Assembly (NCBI GenBank): GCA_037833965.1
Contig: AP031353.1
Location: 17,486,501-17,550,500 of the forward strand
Direction: 5' to 3'
Origin: Marchantia polymorpha subsp. ruderalis
Taxonomy: Eukaryota > Streptophyta > Marchantiopsida > Marchantiales > Marchantiaceae
Length of the DNA: 64,000 nucleotides
The translations under genes were made by a program, and so were the position numbers. Each line of letters begins with the position of its first letter. The stretch's first letter is position 1. Positions 48,874-63,064 of the stretch are shown here, piece after piece. The notes beneath the pieces are model-generated. The model ran no database searches, was not told the DNA's origin, and saw only the letters and a program-made list of their open reading frames with translations.

Positions 48874-51659
48874 AGGTTTTTATTTCATTGATGTATGCTT
48901 TTGGTGTTGCATTCTTCTATTTTGCAATTGACTATTACATCTCCTACTCATTCATTTCAACTCAATGACTTGAATCTACTAAGGCAATCAAAACTTAGTA
49001 AAACCTTCAGATTTTTATCACAAAGCTTGATAGCGCTTAAAATTACACAAATAGCATCCACTAAAGAACATCACATGAATAAAATTAATGTTTCATAAAT
49101 TGATAAATAAAAAGAAAGATGAAAGATGAAAGCTTAATTACAAAGCAAACCAAGTAGAAACCTCAAACCAAAACTTGATTCATCACACAAACAAGCATCA
49201 AGACATTGACTAGACAATGAAATAAAACGAGATGTAATGTTTTTTTGGTCTAAAAGTCTAGTTTAAGTACTGCCATGAAAGCCCAAAGGTTGAACATGCT
49301 AACCAATGCTAGACATCAAGCACTTGTTAATTTACAAAGCTATGGCATAAGCTCTACATAGATTGAAGATTAAACAATCTAGCTAGTAGTTCAACCACGT
49401 CAAATCATTATGAAGCATAGATTTTCTTTACCTCAAACACGAACAAAAGAATAGAGCAAGATGGAGTTCAACATGTCGTGGAGCTTGATGAAAACTATAA
49501 TTTGCTGAACGTTTTTTCTAGGGAGTAAGTATTGGAGTTAAACTTATCCTAAAGAAGCAGCTTTATTAAATTTTTTATTAAACTTATTTTTAACTCTATT
49601 AAAAAAAATGGTCGAGTTTAGATCATGAAGTAACTATAAGAAGATGGTATGTTACTTGCTCTACCGCAAACTCTTCTTATTTGTTCTATCTCACTTGTAT
49701 AATGAATTGACCTACATTTTACTAATGATAGATTGTGTATACTTTTAAACAATTCTTGCTTATCTAAGCAAGTGAATAATATTTGATTAATCTTCATTCT
49801 CAAGCTACCTAATGCTAAGTTAACTTAATCAGCTTTCTTGGACAAATTGTAAAATTGACTCAGATATTAATAATTTAATAAAAAACATAAATTAACTTGA
49901 TTATTTGGCATATCAAGTATATTTTAGATCTAACTTAGAATAAAGTAATATAAAAAATAATAATTTTATCATGATTTCTTATCCAATTCATGTTCAAGGT
50001 CAAATTCATGACTTCAAGTATACTATACTCCATATGCAATCACAAAATCTTTTTATTCTTTCCTCTACTAATTCTAGTACTTTGTGAGTGTTGTTATCAA
50101 TGCATATAACACTGAGTTAGTGACCCTTAGAATGCATAAAGGGTCTGCTCACTAGGTGTTGAATCAATGCAACTTGTTCCATCAACACTTAATGCTATCA
50201 GCCAACCTCTAAGACACCTTTAGCTTCATCTTTATACTTTTCTAAAACCTATGAAGCTGTTAGAATCAAGAAGAAAAAGTTACGATTGCATAGCAATTTC
50301 TAAAGTATTCAATGTAGACAAAAATTCCTAATATTGATCTTACTCACCAATTAAATCTTGATTGTGACTTCCACGGATTCTAGATAAACTCCCAAATCGC
50401 TTTTGATCTCCATGATGACATATAAATGCTTGATTGATACAATGCAAGTAATTATCAAAGAAATTCAATGTGACAACCTTTATCTTCTTAATTCTACTTC
50501 TTCTTGTCTTGGAATTTGATGAGCTGAACCTCTCAACATCTAATGACTTTATAGATCTTCAAAGTATAAAGTGCTATACTAATGTTTATGTCCAAAAATT
50601 AGTACCATGATTTTAATTATGAGATTCACTTGGATTATACTCTATCTTGATTTAGGTTACAAGAATAACATTATGTGCTCTAGAAGTATAATAATTTATA
50701 CAAGAACAATTCAACTTATTTAAGGCTTTAACATCCAAAATTTACCTCATTATTCATGAAAGATGATAACAAAAGATATCCACACACTACAAACTAAATT
50801 TCTTAAATTCCAACAAGCATAATAAAAATTTAAGTAAAACATTAAAAAATACATAAAGGAATAAAAACTAGAAACTTTAGAAGATATGGCACTACCAAAC
50901 TTCTCTAGAATCTCATTTATGAAAAAGAAATTATAATAGTAGTTCTTTGTGAGAGCATTCAATTTTTCTTCATACCATGCATACACATAGTTTATCAATC
51001 TTTTTTCAAACTAAAATAATAAGAAATATTCATTTAGAATCTTCTATTGCATAGATGAAATTAGACTTTTTCAAATTGTTTATTTCCTCTTTCAACATCA
51101 AATTTGTAGTCAGATTTATCCAAAGCTTTTTTTTTAAAACAATAAGCTTTTTTCTTTGGCTAAATGTCATAAATTTTAAATTTTTCATGCATTAGTTTTT
51201 GTAACTGAAATAAAAAACATGGATATATTTGCAAAACATATCTAAAAATCTTGCTTTTTTCTTCTTAATATTTTTTAGGCAGAATTAAAGAATAAAAGAT
51301 CATATATTTCTTCTTCATCATCATCTTGTTAGTATCTTTCATCACCTTGGTTCTAGAAAATAACTTCTTGTGATCAATAATTTGAAACCGATCATCATCA
51401 TTTGAATTATCATCAAATAATGTTTGTAAATCAAAAGTTGAAAGTATCTGTATCAGTCTTTCAAAAACTCTCATTCTTGGATTTCTAGTAATCACTTGTT
51501 GATCTATTCGAATAAGTTGTTGCATTTTCTTATCTTATCAATGGAAACTTCACTTGATGATTTTGTAACATAATGGAAGATAGTTTTTGTGTCATCAATC
51601 AATAGTTATTGCAATCCTTAACCAAACAAGTCCAAACAACAAATCATAGCTAGCTTGCT
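48874..51659. other. AT-rich DNA, nothing recognised
   Basis: Open frames stay under 90 codons and are Lys/Asn/Ile/Phe-rich, as expected of chance translation of AT-rich DNA. The frame at 51265-51525 (minus) is slightly more protein-like but unrecognised. Confidence 0.5.
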
Positions 51660-52740
51660 TAAGTACTCAGAAGAACAACAATAATTGAAAACCTTCATTC
51701 TTATCACAATCTTGTCTATTATTCTTTATATGTTGGCCATATCAACAAAAAAATTCCAATACCCAAAAAATTACAATTTCAAATTCAACAAGAGTGTTTT
51801 GAACATTGCATTCATTGCAAAACATTCATCTACAAACATAGCCAAAATGTCATGCTCATCAATTCATATTTTAATCTTTGCGGCATGTTTACATAACTCA
51901 AAAGTAGCAACATTCTTTATAGCAACTTTCACAATTATCATGTGAATTTTTATCCTTGTATCTTTTTTTTAATCCTTGTGAAGTTGTGATTTTCAAGTTG
52001 ACTTACTTAGATTTATTTTATGTGACTTTTTGATAATTCATCATGATTCTACAAGGCTGGAATCTATCTACGTGCATGTTTGTACTTTCACACAATCTCT
52101 TCATACATATCTTGAAATACCAACTCTCATTGATATTTCAAGATAATTTTCAAAATCTAACTTACATTAATGAAAAAAATGTTCACATAAGAAAACTCTT
52201 TGAATTTGCTTCTGAAGCTTTTATCTACCTTTTTATTTAACTAATTTTGTAATAACAATATTCATATTTGACAATTACTATGCTACTTACTTTTATTGAG
52301 ATTTATTTTGTTAGGTAAAACTACTTCTCATAATGTGTCAAGATGCCATTGATCTATTTGAATCTTCCAAAATTTTTTTTGTTCTTAACTTGAAATAACA
52401 ACATGTCAACCAAGATCTTGAAACTTTTAAAAAATTTGTCTCACTAAGTCAAACTTTAGACTTGATATAATCAATGAAAATTTAATTATTTGGTCACTCC
52501 AATCAAAACTAACATGTAGTAAAAAATAATTTCCAATGGAATATTAACTTTCATAGGAAACAAAATAGAATTGCTCAATCAAAATTTTTTGAACTATCAT
52601 TATATTTTGTCAAAGATAAAGTTGGTAGCTAAATTTTATCATGTCTAAGCTAATCATGATCAATTTTTTGATTAGTTTTACAATCAATTTACACATATAA
52701 CCACAAATCTTACAAAGCTCAAAACTCATATCAATTATTT
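51660..52740 (-). mobile_element. Decayed MULE 5' region, copy b
   Basis: GATAATTCATCATGATTCTA (52032) and the AT-rich body after it match the flank of the MULE relic at 21.5 kb and the copy at 55.1 kb. To its left, the minus strand encodes an IVKVAIKN-like start equivalent to LKVAIQHN in copy a, but the coding part is heavily decayed. An inverted repeat, ATCTTGAAATA/TATTTCAAGAT, lies at 52109-52144. Confidence 0.5.
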
Positions 52741-55029
52741 CAATATAGTTAGATTTGAAATAATAAATTGGCCAATTGTTTACTTGATCTTGTGATTTTC
52801 AAGATCCTTCATTATGTTGTTTTTAGCTTACGAGGAGGAAATGAAATAATAATTCATTTTCAACTTCTTTCTAGGTACTTTTGGTTGGCAAACTTTACTA
52901 AATTGCGTCTTCCAACTTGGTTGGTACTTCAAAGAGATAGATTTTTCAACAAAATATGTTGAGGGAAATTTGTTATATCTTTGATCTTGCATGAACTTAA
53001 ACCTTTTCAAAAATGCATAAAAAATACATTCAATGAAAACACATCATTAGATTGTACTATTTTATCAATGCATTTTTTTTTCCAACTTCATAACGCTGTA
53101 GATGATAAAAAAAATTATATTTGGAAATGAAAATTCTTACAATTAAGATATAAATCTACAAATTATCTTGATGATACAATTTTTTTATAGAGTATCATTT
53201 TTGTTTAATTTGTATCATTCATTTATCTTCTTCCTCATTTTGATTTTTTTTCAATAAATGTATTACGTTGATTTTGAGATTAGCTAGGATTTAAATGATA
53301 GATTTTCAACTAATGTTGCAAATTAACGATTTAATTACTCATCGTGAATAAATGAACAAGAATAGAAACACTTGATCTTTCTAGATTTGGTAAATTTATT
53401 TTACTAAAATCATCATATTCTATGTTTTATTTCCCATTTTAATGACAATTTGAATGACTTTAGCTTTGAAGGGAGCTTTTTATATTTTATGTTACTTTGA
53501 TTTTAGGTTTCAGGTTCCCAACAAAATTCTTTGTAATCATTGTTTTCATCTCCTTCATGGTTTATTCCATCTTGTTTCCGGTCTTTCTTAGCATACATGA
53601 AATTTCACCTTAAATTTTTGGTTTTTTAAATGTATGCATTCATCTTTTCATTCTATTTTTTATTGAAAATAAGCAATTTTAAATAGTAATTTTTCATAAT
53701 TTTCATTGAAAAAAAAATTTGATGAATTTTTTCCCAACTTCTTTTTGTGTGTCTTGTTCCACAAGGTTTTTTGGGTACTTTTTTGTGTCATTTTAGAGTT
53801 GAATCTTTTAAAAAATCCGATACAATCATAGCTCATTACTACTTCTTGATTTTATTACTTCATATGCAAATTATCTTCGTGATCATTACAAACATATCAA
53901 CTTTTTTATTTGCACTCCCATATAATATCAAAGGTTGTTGCATTTTTTTTTCATATTAGAAATTTATAATAAATTTTCCAATATACCACAAACAACATTG
54001 ATTTCATCTTAGAGTACTTCACATAAGTGGCAAACAAGATTAATTAATTGGTTCAATATTGCTAAAATTCTCTACTTTTTAAAAATAAGATGAATATCAT
54101 CCTCATCAATATATTTTTAATCATTCTAATAATAATATTTGTCTTGAGTTAAATCTTGAGATTATTGAGGTGAATTTCTTTACACTAATTTTATCATCCA
54201 AAGCTTTCACTAGTGATTTGAGAAATGCTTTTATTCTGATGCACCTGTGTTTTATTGGTGATTTGATTTTTCAACAGTTGTTGCAAAACATTGCACATTG
54301 AGAATCATATGAAGTTGAGGATCCAAGATGAAATTTTAGCTCTCTCAAGTTTCTTGGATCTTTTATTTTTTTTATCTTTTTTGCGTAAGATGAAATTTGA
54401 AATATTATGACACTACTTTCCACAATAAAAATTTCGCACTCTTTGGATGTGACATACTACTCTACCTTCAAAAATCTTGTGTTGGAAGTCACAAAAATTA
54501 TAACATCTTGACATACTTTGGACAATCTAACTTTTCAACAAAAATTTAAATATTCAAATTTTTTTCTAAAAACAAAATTTTGATGATCACAGAGAACAGA
54601 TAATTAAAACTAAAATAATCTAAATTCTTTTTTTTTGTATTCTATGAATACTAAAACATTTCTTGAGAGCTAATTTGATACTAGTACAATTTTCTTTAAC
54701 TTTTAACATTCATAACTTTTGCTACACATACGATTTAAACATGTAAAAAATTAAATCATATTTCATCTTCATCCCAAAAATCATCAAACCTTAAAAAAAT
54801 GCTTTTAATATGTAATTATTAGTATTTAGACATTTTTTTTATTTCAAATACACAAAATAATGTGTTAACTAATAAGTATATAAAAATGACTTCTAAAATA
54901 TTATACAAGATCAATGGATGTACAAAAATGATTTGCTATTTTCAAAAATGCTAGTTGCAATCTTACAAACATTAACTTCAAATATTTTTCAAACAATTTT
55001 TTCAAAACATTTTTTGGCTTCTAAATTGA
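52741..55029. other. AT-rich DNA, nothing recognised
   Basis: No open frame above 70 codons and no family motif. It may include further decayed transposon DNA belonging to the flanking MULE copies. Confidence 0.45.
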
Positions 55030-55760
55030 AATTTTGGCAATGCAATACAAAATATGATCATTGAGTTGCATCTTTCTTAAATTTATCTCAAATATGTTTT
55101 TGATAGCTCATCATGATTCTAGAAGATTGTAATCCATGACCATGCTGGTGTTTGAACAACATCTTATATAATCTCTCCACTTATTACTCAACATAAATTT
55201 TGTTTGACACTCCTATATGATTTGCAACTCAAACTTTTCATTGATGATACAAATTTTCACAGTCTTTTATCTAAACTTATTTATTACTATCTAACTTATT
55301 TTCACTAAGATTAACTTTAGTAGTTATGCTTCATCTCCTTATGTGACAACATGTCATTATAATTTCTAAATTTTCTAGAAGTTTCTTTGTACCTAGATTG
55401 AGGTGACGACATATCATTTGAAATTTTTAGATTCATAACTTGTCACTAAATTAAACTTGAAATTTAATGTAACCAATGAAAAATATACTAATTAGTCAAA
55501 CTAATCAAAATTTTCAATTTTTTTTCTTATTAGAATCTAGACATTGATATGAGAAAAAATAGAAATGCTCATAATTTCTAAAAGTAAACTAATTATTATG
55601 CTAAATATATATTTGATAGCTAAACTTAATCAAAATTAGCTACACTGAATTGTCAACTTTTTATTGAAACCTACAAGAAATTCACACACACAACTCTAGA
55701 TTTTACAAAATAGCATCATCGGAAGTATCATGTGATGATGTATTCTAACTAACATTTGAA
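55030..55760 (-). mobile_element. Decayed MULE 5' region, copy c
   Basis: GATAGCTCATCATGATTCTA (55105) is nearly identical to copy a at 21493, and the minus-strand CATTTGAGATAAA-like sequence next to it is shared. The body to about 55720 parallels copies a and b, with the closest match to b near the right end (the ACACACAACT..TTTTACAAA area). No transposase coding survives here. Confidence 0.5.
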
Positions 55761-57158
55761 TTGTGCATACATTATTATATATTAAATTAAACTTTTAGTG
55801 TTTTTCAAAAGATATTTTGAATTTTAATACATCTTATGTATTATGAAAAAATCATTTCAAATAAAATCTTTAAACTTGATCAAATATATCGTAAAATTTT
55901 AATAAAAATCTGAATCTGAATTATTAAGTTAGATACATCAATAAATTAATCATTGAATACACATCTTTAAAATTCTAAGTTAAAGGTTCACATAGCGTCA
56001 TAACTTTATTATTTTGTCTTAATATTCTAAAATAAATTTTTATTTTGAATAATTTCTCATTCTATTTTTTTTTCTAATTTTAAAATTTTAAAACTCAATT
56101 ATGATCATGTTATAATTTCAGATGAAAAATAATCATTTTGAAAGTATTTTGTTTGAGAAATCAAATTGCATATTTCAAAATTGTTATCTTGTTAAATTTT
56201 CAAAACGTTTGATTTTTTAATAAATTAACCTGTAGATCCCGAAACTTTTATAAAGTTAATTTTTAAAATCATTTTAATTTTCTTAAAACATGAAAAAAAT
56301 GTTAAGAATAATAAAAATGTATTTGTTGCCCTGCTTTTTTATTCAAACTCTTAATATCTGGTATTCAATAAAAAACATATACAGTTTGATTATAGACATT
56401 TGAAAAAATAATATGATTTAAAAAGAAAACAGAATTTCAGAATGTGACCATTTTTATTTTTCATGATTTTTAAAATTCAAATAATAGCATTGCTTGGTGG
56501 CGTTAGGTTAAAATTACTCAATATATTTACTATGTTAAAAAGTATAGAACGTCATTTAATTAATTCTGTAAACAAAATTTTTTCAAAACTTGCATATTCT
56601 TTTGTATTTAGATATTATGAAAGTTTTCTATTAAACGCTATTCATATTTGGTAATAAGCCTGTCATTACATAATCTACTTATATACATTTCATTATATAT
56701 TCACTATATTGTAAATTTTTGCTTATAAAAGAAAATCCAATGACTTTACAATATAAATATCTAGTGATAGTTGATTAAAGATTGTAATATGTTGGTTAAT
56801 TAGATGTTGAATAATATGTTACGAACATATAATTGTTTTTTAATGTTCATTTATATCATTAATTGAAATTACATATTTAAATATTTAGAAAATAACTTTT
56901 TTCATTTAGTGAAACGGAAAAGTACCATAATTTATATATCAAAAGTTTCATATTTCATATATTTAATTGAAAAATATGATTTTATACATATTGATTTATA
57001 TTACAAATTGAAATATAAATAGATAATGATGGCATTAATAAATTGAATGATAATTTTGGGATATATAATCAAGATGAAAATTAATATAGCAAAATGATGA
57101 ATTTTCTTGTATGAAATTAATTTTATCAATAAATATATATATATATATATATAAAACT
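55761..57158. other. AT-rich DNA ending in an (AT)n microsatellite
   Basis: No gene was seen. A pure (AT)n run of about 22 bases lies near 57130-57152. Confidence 0.6.
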
Positions 57159-58000
57159 TCATGCTAATAAGAAATTATTTTCAACTAACTTTAACTTATC
57201 CGTTCCACCAAATGAATAATTATTTTTTCTAAACATGTACATATGTAGTTTCATAACTTCAATATGGTCATCATAGTCTTCAACTTGATCGGTGTTACCT
57301 GCTGCATGAACAAATGAAAATATTATCATCTTGCGAATGGTAACCATAGGTCTGAAAATGATGTATTTTAAAATGGTGTGTCCCTAGTATTGGTCCTAAA
57401 GGAAGAAATCGGCTTTTAGAGATGGATATAGTTTTGAGAGTGAGATTATGTAATACTAATAAGAGAACGAGGTACTACAATGCTAGATTTATGAGGTCAA
57501 AGCTGGGTTATGTGTATAGGAAATCATAAGATCTAAGGAAATCTTTTCTACGAGTATTAGAACCACAACATAAAATAGATATCGATTAGTTGCAAACATA
57601 TAGCGGATAGATGATAGACTGAAAAAGATAAACATGGATAAACCAACTTGTGGTTAATAGCACTGAGAAGATGACAGAATACCTTGAGCATTGATAGTCT
57701 ATATTGGATAGGAGTGCATTGTACTCCAATTTTCACTCCATAGCCAGCCATTGATAAAATAACTACTGAAAGCTAATTAGAACAAGAGAGTTAGTAACGT
57801 ACTCATTTTGAGTAGTTCTGAATTTATCTGCGTCCAACGCTTGTTCTCTCGAAGTATGGTGTCAGCACGGATATCAATTCTTAACTGAGATGCAGCTTCC
57901 GCTGGTCTATGCCACCAATCGCTAAAATGAGAAAAGAAGGGTATAATGATGGCGTTCACTGCATCAGCTGGACTGACCAACTTCAGATCTACTCATTTTT
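57159..58000 (-). other. Possible decayed or unidentified gene, minus strand
   Basis: Three minus-strand open frames follow each other (57777-57980, 57557-57751, 57159-57347). The first contains SHFSDWWHRPAEAASQLRID and then a charged NKRWTQINSEL stretch, which looks more protein-like than its AT-rich surroundings. No family was recognised and the possible splice between the first two would need an intron of about 37 nt, too short for plants. Listed only so it is not lost. Confidence 0.15.
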
Positions 58001-61000
58001 GGTTCCTTCTTCTCTCTCTATCACTCCCTCCCATTCCCTGCAGTTATAGTTCTGGAAAGTGTCCAGACGTGTATGGTGTCATATTGAAAATATCCAACCG
58101 TTAGTGCTGACGGTTGAGGAGAATGTAACGATAAGTGAGCTGGAACGAAAACTCGAGCTTCAGTTACAACCGTAACTATGAATCCAATTTGACGTCCTTA
58201 CATTACCTAGACTCGTGCTGCATATATCTGAAAAATACACTGCTACCGATGACATATAATAGCAATCATGACAACACTAACTTACCAACCTCTAACTTTC
58301 AGGTTATTATCACTGTTTGCATGACTAGACTTGAGGTCCCATGATATTCTTCAGCAGAAGTTTACCTCAGATGACAGGATTAGAGGAAAACAAAAGGATT
58401 CCGTTGACGTAGATTCCTCCTTAGGTCAAAGTAACGTTGAACGACTGCTATCCACTGTGACTTGGAAGTAGCCCTAGATAAACTGTTCAGAGCCAATTCC
58501 TATTAGCTGCTGGTCACCGAAGGTTTCACGAGAGGTAAAACAGTCATGAAGCTAGTTTGGGACCAGCTATCCCGGATCACTTAAAGGCCAGGTGCTTCCA
58601 AAAAGTACATCTGCTTTCATACAGTCGAAGACAGTTTCCAGATATAATCACAATGGGGCACTGCAGGTGAAGCTGAATCTGGTGTCATTTTGATATATTT
58701 TACAATGCAAGGTGCTATATGTACGCGATTGACCTCCCATCTCTATCGGCACCCATCCCCATCCTGCCAGCGCCAAGTCCACAAGCCTGCCATGAGCGTT
58801 GCAACTTATGGGTAATTAAAGAAAAAGAACGAATAAGTTTCGCATCGCATGCAATTCCAGCACAACACCAGATCTGACCTGCTTCTTCAAAATATCTGAC
58901 TGTTTTCTTGCAGGAAGAAAAGCATTAGCATACGAGATTATACATAGAAAAACTTGGAGAAGTGAGCATTGCTCTGAGTCACTGTAACAGACATGCACGA
59001 TTTTCAATCTTCGGCAGCACTTCTACGAGATTTTAGAATATCAAAGATGAACTATAGGCGATGTTCAACGTGTAACAAGAGGCCAGGATCATGCTTCAAC
59101 GTAAGCCAGACCAAGCTTGTTATTATTTTTTGAAGTACTTGAGCTCAAACCTGAAATCTTCAGAAACAAGGAAACAATCGTTGGTATCAAGTGCAGGGCA
59201 AGACTCAACATATTCAGACAATCTAGTGAGTGCATGGAGTGCGAAAGCATCGAGTCAACACTTCATGCATTGAATATCTTCTTCAGCTGCAAACATGACC
59301 TCAACTGCAATTTGTGTCAGAAAAAATTACAAAATTGTCGTTTATATCTGATTGCCATTGATGCCTTATAGATCAGGTATAATTGTAAGTAACACAGAAA
59401 CTAGAGCAGCAAAAACGCAACTAGGCTAGACTTCTGATGAATGGGATAGATCATTCAAATGCTCTTACACAGTTCAAGAATTCGCGATCATGAACACTCT
59501 TCTCTCCGTAAAGCTTTATGCATTACTTCTGTACAACATATATCAAGAGCTGAGATTATGTCACTATACAGAACAGAAGGAATATATTCTCAACATACGA
59601 ATTGTAAGTACATAATACTAGGAAATCAATATACAATATATGTATATTGATATTAACTACGTTGGTATTTTTTGCATCGTCAGTTCTCTTTGTACCATGC
59701 TCTTCCATGAGTTTGATGGTGATCACCACCATCACAACCGTTGATCACTTTCGTGAGAAAGGTCACTCAGGTATGCTATCAGATCCTTCTTTGTGGATTT
59801 TTGATAGACTTGTCGCATCCCAAGCCAAGGGTCAGTAACATATATGTTTAAATCCCTGCAAACAGTGGGCTGGTTTGGGCTGGTTACCAATCAGCTGCTT
59901 GCATTAGATCGACTCTCATTTCTTATATGTGGAGAAATAGCACATTGGAACTATCATAATAACATTCGTGTGAATGTTTTACGGAAGAATCTGACTCTTT
60001 CGTTTCAATCGTTGTCAATATTTGAAAAAGTATCCAATTCGCGAGGCCAAGGTGAGCATCATGTACGTCTAGCAACTAGTATGCGGTAAATGCTTGTACA
60101 ACTAGTTTAAATTTCGGCTTGCAAGCTGTATATCTTGCAAGCTTAATTTGTCTGAAACTACATTCAGTCGGACCTACGCAGAATGAGATTTCAGTTATTG
60201 TCAAAATTAATTGAGCAAATTAGTAACGGGGGACTTACCATTGTGTGTCCTACTAGACTTCAATAGTCTATCAACCTGAGCACTAATAGAGAAACAAATG
60301 AGCACTGAAGAACCCTACAATTCTCCTCCAAGTTTGTATCTCCGCAGGCAATTGCAACGAAGTTTTGAATCTGTCAAACACCCCACATCTCACGAGATTA
60401 AATTACCCTGCTGCCCTTGAAAGATAAAAGAGGATCACGCAAAGTATTGGAGTGAATGTTGATGATGCAGATAAGAGTCTTTTCTTTCTAGAATCTGTTG
60501 AACTCTACTCAGATCAACTCTAAGCTCCATGCCACCGATATCGTATCAATCCTCAGCTTACAAGCTTCTACAAGCGCATTGGCATGTAAAATCTGCTAAT
60601 TCAGATCAATTCGGAAGGGATCTGTAGAGCAAGAAGAGCAGTAATCATTGGTCCTACTGTTTCGACCAGACCTTTCTGGCATGGTATGTCCTCGTTAGTG
60701 AGAATCATCTAAAGCACTGTAATCGGTTAGCAGATTCATGCATCGCTTTTAAATAGTGACCTCAAGACCGAGGCTAGATCACACAGATCTAGAATGTATA
60801 GCTGCATATGTTAGTGATGACGCATTCAAGCACTCGAAGAAAACTTTGTAGCGTAACCTCATACACTTGATGCATCACAACTTACTTCTGTAGATCAGAT
60901 CCGGCAGGATGCAAGTTCATGCAGCCGTATAAAATGTACCGTGTCCTCGACAACGGAGACTCGACTCGCTCTCCAGATCTAGCGAGTGAGAGCAAGCCGA

Positions 61001-62960
61001 GTTCGTGATGATCTTCGAAGGGCCTCTCGAGCCCATTGGAATTGGACGCAGCTTGTGCAGAACTTGCAGATAACTGCGCTTACACAATGGTGAGAAGTCC
61101 ACCAGGACTTTCAACCTGGAAATCAGGGTGCGAAAGCTCCAGAGAATGTGAGTCAAGATTCCTTTTTGATATTTTGATTCCCCGCTAAGTTAGTCAACAT
61201 GCCGTAAAGTTATCAAGTTCCGAAGGTGAGAACCTCTGGAACTGTTGGCTGCCGACGGACCATACACGTGAGCCCGCCCATTGCCTGCTGGTACAAGCGA
61301 CATGTGAGGAACCAAATAAGTACTATGAAGGAGACGGTTCGTATCCGGCTCTCAGACTTACTTTGCTCGATCAGGTTCTAAAGGCACGGGAGCTTGCAGG
61401 GCTTCGGGATGAGTCCCTGTCGAGTACGACCAGGAGTTTCAGAGTTGGCGGCGACAATTTCCAGGCGTGGATACGACGGCCCAAGTATTGTTCTCGAAGG
61501 CCCGGGCGACTCATTGGAGCGAGCTCTAGACCTCAGAGCAGATGACCTCGGGAGGATCAGACTCGTCATGCTGCCTTCCCAAGTTACAGTTGGCTACGTT
61601 GTCAGATCAGATTCTTTAATCTTCGACCAATGAGGTCCGTGCAGATTTCTCGAAGCTTCGTCTCTTGATCTGCAATCGGCTCGTACAAAAAATTTGAGAA
61701 CATCAGAACTTGCATGTAAGGAGCGTCCTCAAGCTCAGTAAGGCCTTCTCTCCTCTTAATTCAGATCCTGTACTAGGGCCACAACGATGTTAACGCTAGA
61801 GACGACATCTGCAGCCTCGAACAAGGCTCTGTTGCGGCCGCTGCGTCCACGGTAATGGGTCTCACTGAAGCTCTCTATTTTATAGCAGGGACGATGGTTG
61901 ATGTGAAAGGTATTCTCCCCGATTTTTCTACGCGATTGCATGAGACAATCTGGGCATCGGGATGCTTGCCATATCCATTCTTGAAGATTAGAAAGGGTAG
62001 AAGTTCAAAAAAGATTCATGAAGTATTTGGAAAGATGTCAGTGCGTACTTTGTTTATTGGAATTATTGATCTTTTTATAAACATTGTTATTTATATTTCG
62101 TGGAAATATTTTAATCACAATTTTTTGTAATTTTGTTTATCAGATATTCAAAATTGCAATGTAAATAATGGAGTTTCAAAATATACATATGTTTCATTGT
62201 TTATACCCTAATCATATGGTTAAAATTGAGTAACAGCCAATATATATTGATTTAAAAAAATAAATATTATAAAAAATTTTAATTTAATATATATTGTGCT
62301 GTTACTTTGAATCTTCTGATATGATTAGAGTACCAACAAATGAACATTCAGACATGACGCGAGTACGGAAAGGTACAAGAGAATATCTAAAAGTCAACTA
62401 CAATAAAAAAACAATCAATGCAGAGCAAAAGCTAAATTCTCATGCACTAGTCAACGTTTGTAGGTCTATTGGTGATATACATGACATAAGCCTCATCTTC
62501 TAGTGATATACATGTGACAGAATATAGGCATGCATGCACGAGTAAGCTTATTTCATGTCACTGGAATGATTTGGTTCGAATCTACTATTCCCCATGAGTG
62601 TCTTCGACCTTGGCAACCTGAGCTCAATCATTATTGCAGTGGTACTCCTAGTTGAAAACCCACATGTTCATAGCCACCTCGGATTTGTCCCTAAAGTCTC
62701 ATGTTTCGTGTCCCTAAAGCCTCGAGTTCCGACGACCATGAACATTGTAATCATTCAACCATAACAGGACATGGTTTGACTTGAGGAAGTTGAGAATGAG
62801 CAGATGCGCCAGGGCAGCTGGACGGCAGGCGTGCTGTAGGTGGGGAGCCGATGACGTTAGTGTGAAAAGGGAAATGACCAACGTGAAGAATCTTATTTAC
62901 GAACGTTTTCCGTTACCTAGAGATTAGTATCTTAAAGCAATGGTGATCTTCGGGAGGAAT
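58001..62960. other. Unassigned mixed-composition DNA
   Basis: Composition is gene-like in parts (58-61.9 kb) and AT-rich in others (62.0-62.3 kb). Open frames reach 91 codons (61855-62130, plus) and none is recognisable. Short palindromes such as GCTTGCAAGC occur near 60118. No gene is called. Confidence 0.4.
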
Positions 62961-63064
62961 TTTTCGAGGTTAGTGTAGCAACTCGAGTAAGTTCCGTAAT
63001 CGGGTTATGTATTTTCGAGGTTAGTGTAGCAACTCGAGTAAGTTCCGCAATCGGGTTATGTATT
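62961..63064. repeat. 51-bp tandem duplication
   Basis: TTTTCGAGGTTAGTGTAGCA starts at 62961 and again at 63012. The two 51-bp units differ at essentially one base (CCGTAATC versus CCGCAATC). Confidence 0.95.

Noticed and set aside
57159-57980. Three minus-strand frames as a spliced gene
   Set aside because: The join would need a 37-nt intron, and no family match supports it; kept only as a low-confidence note.
62573-62583. GGTTCGAATCT, like a tRNA T-loop/B box
   Set aside because: No acceptor stem, D-arm or anticodon arm can be fitted around it.
6634-62919. Shared string GTTTTCCGTTACCTA at 6634 and 62904
   Set aside because: A 15-base match between two places in 64 kb is expected by chance, and no similarity extends on either side.
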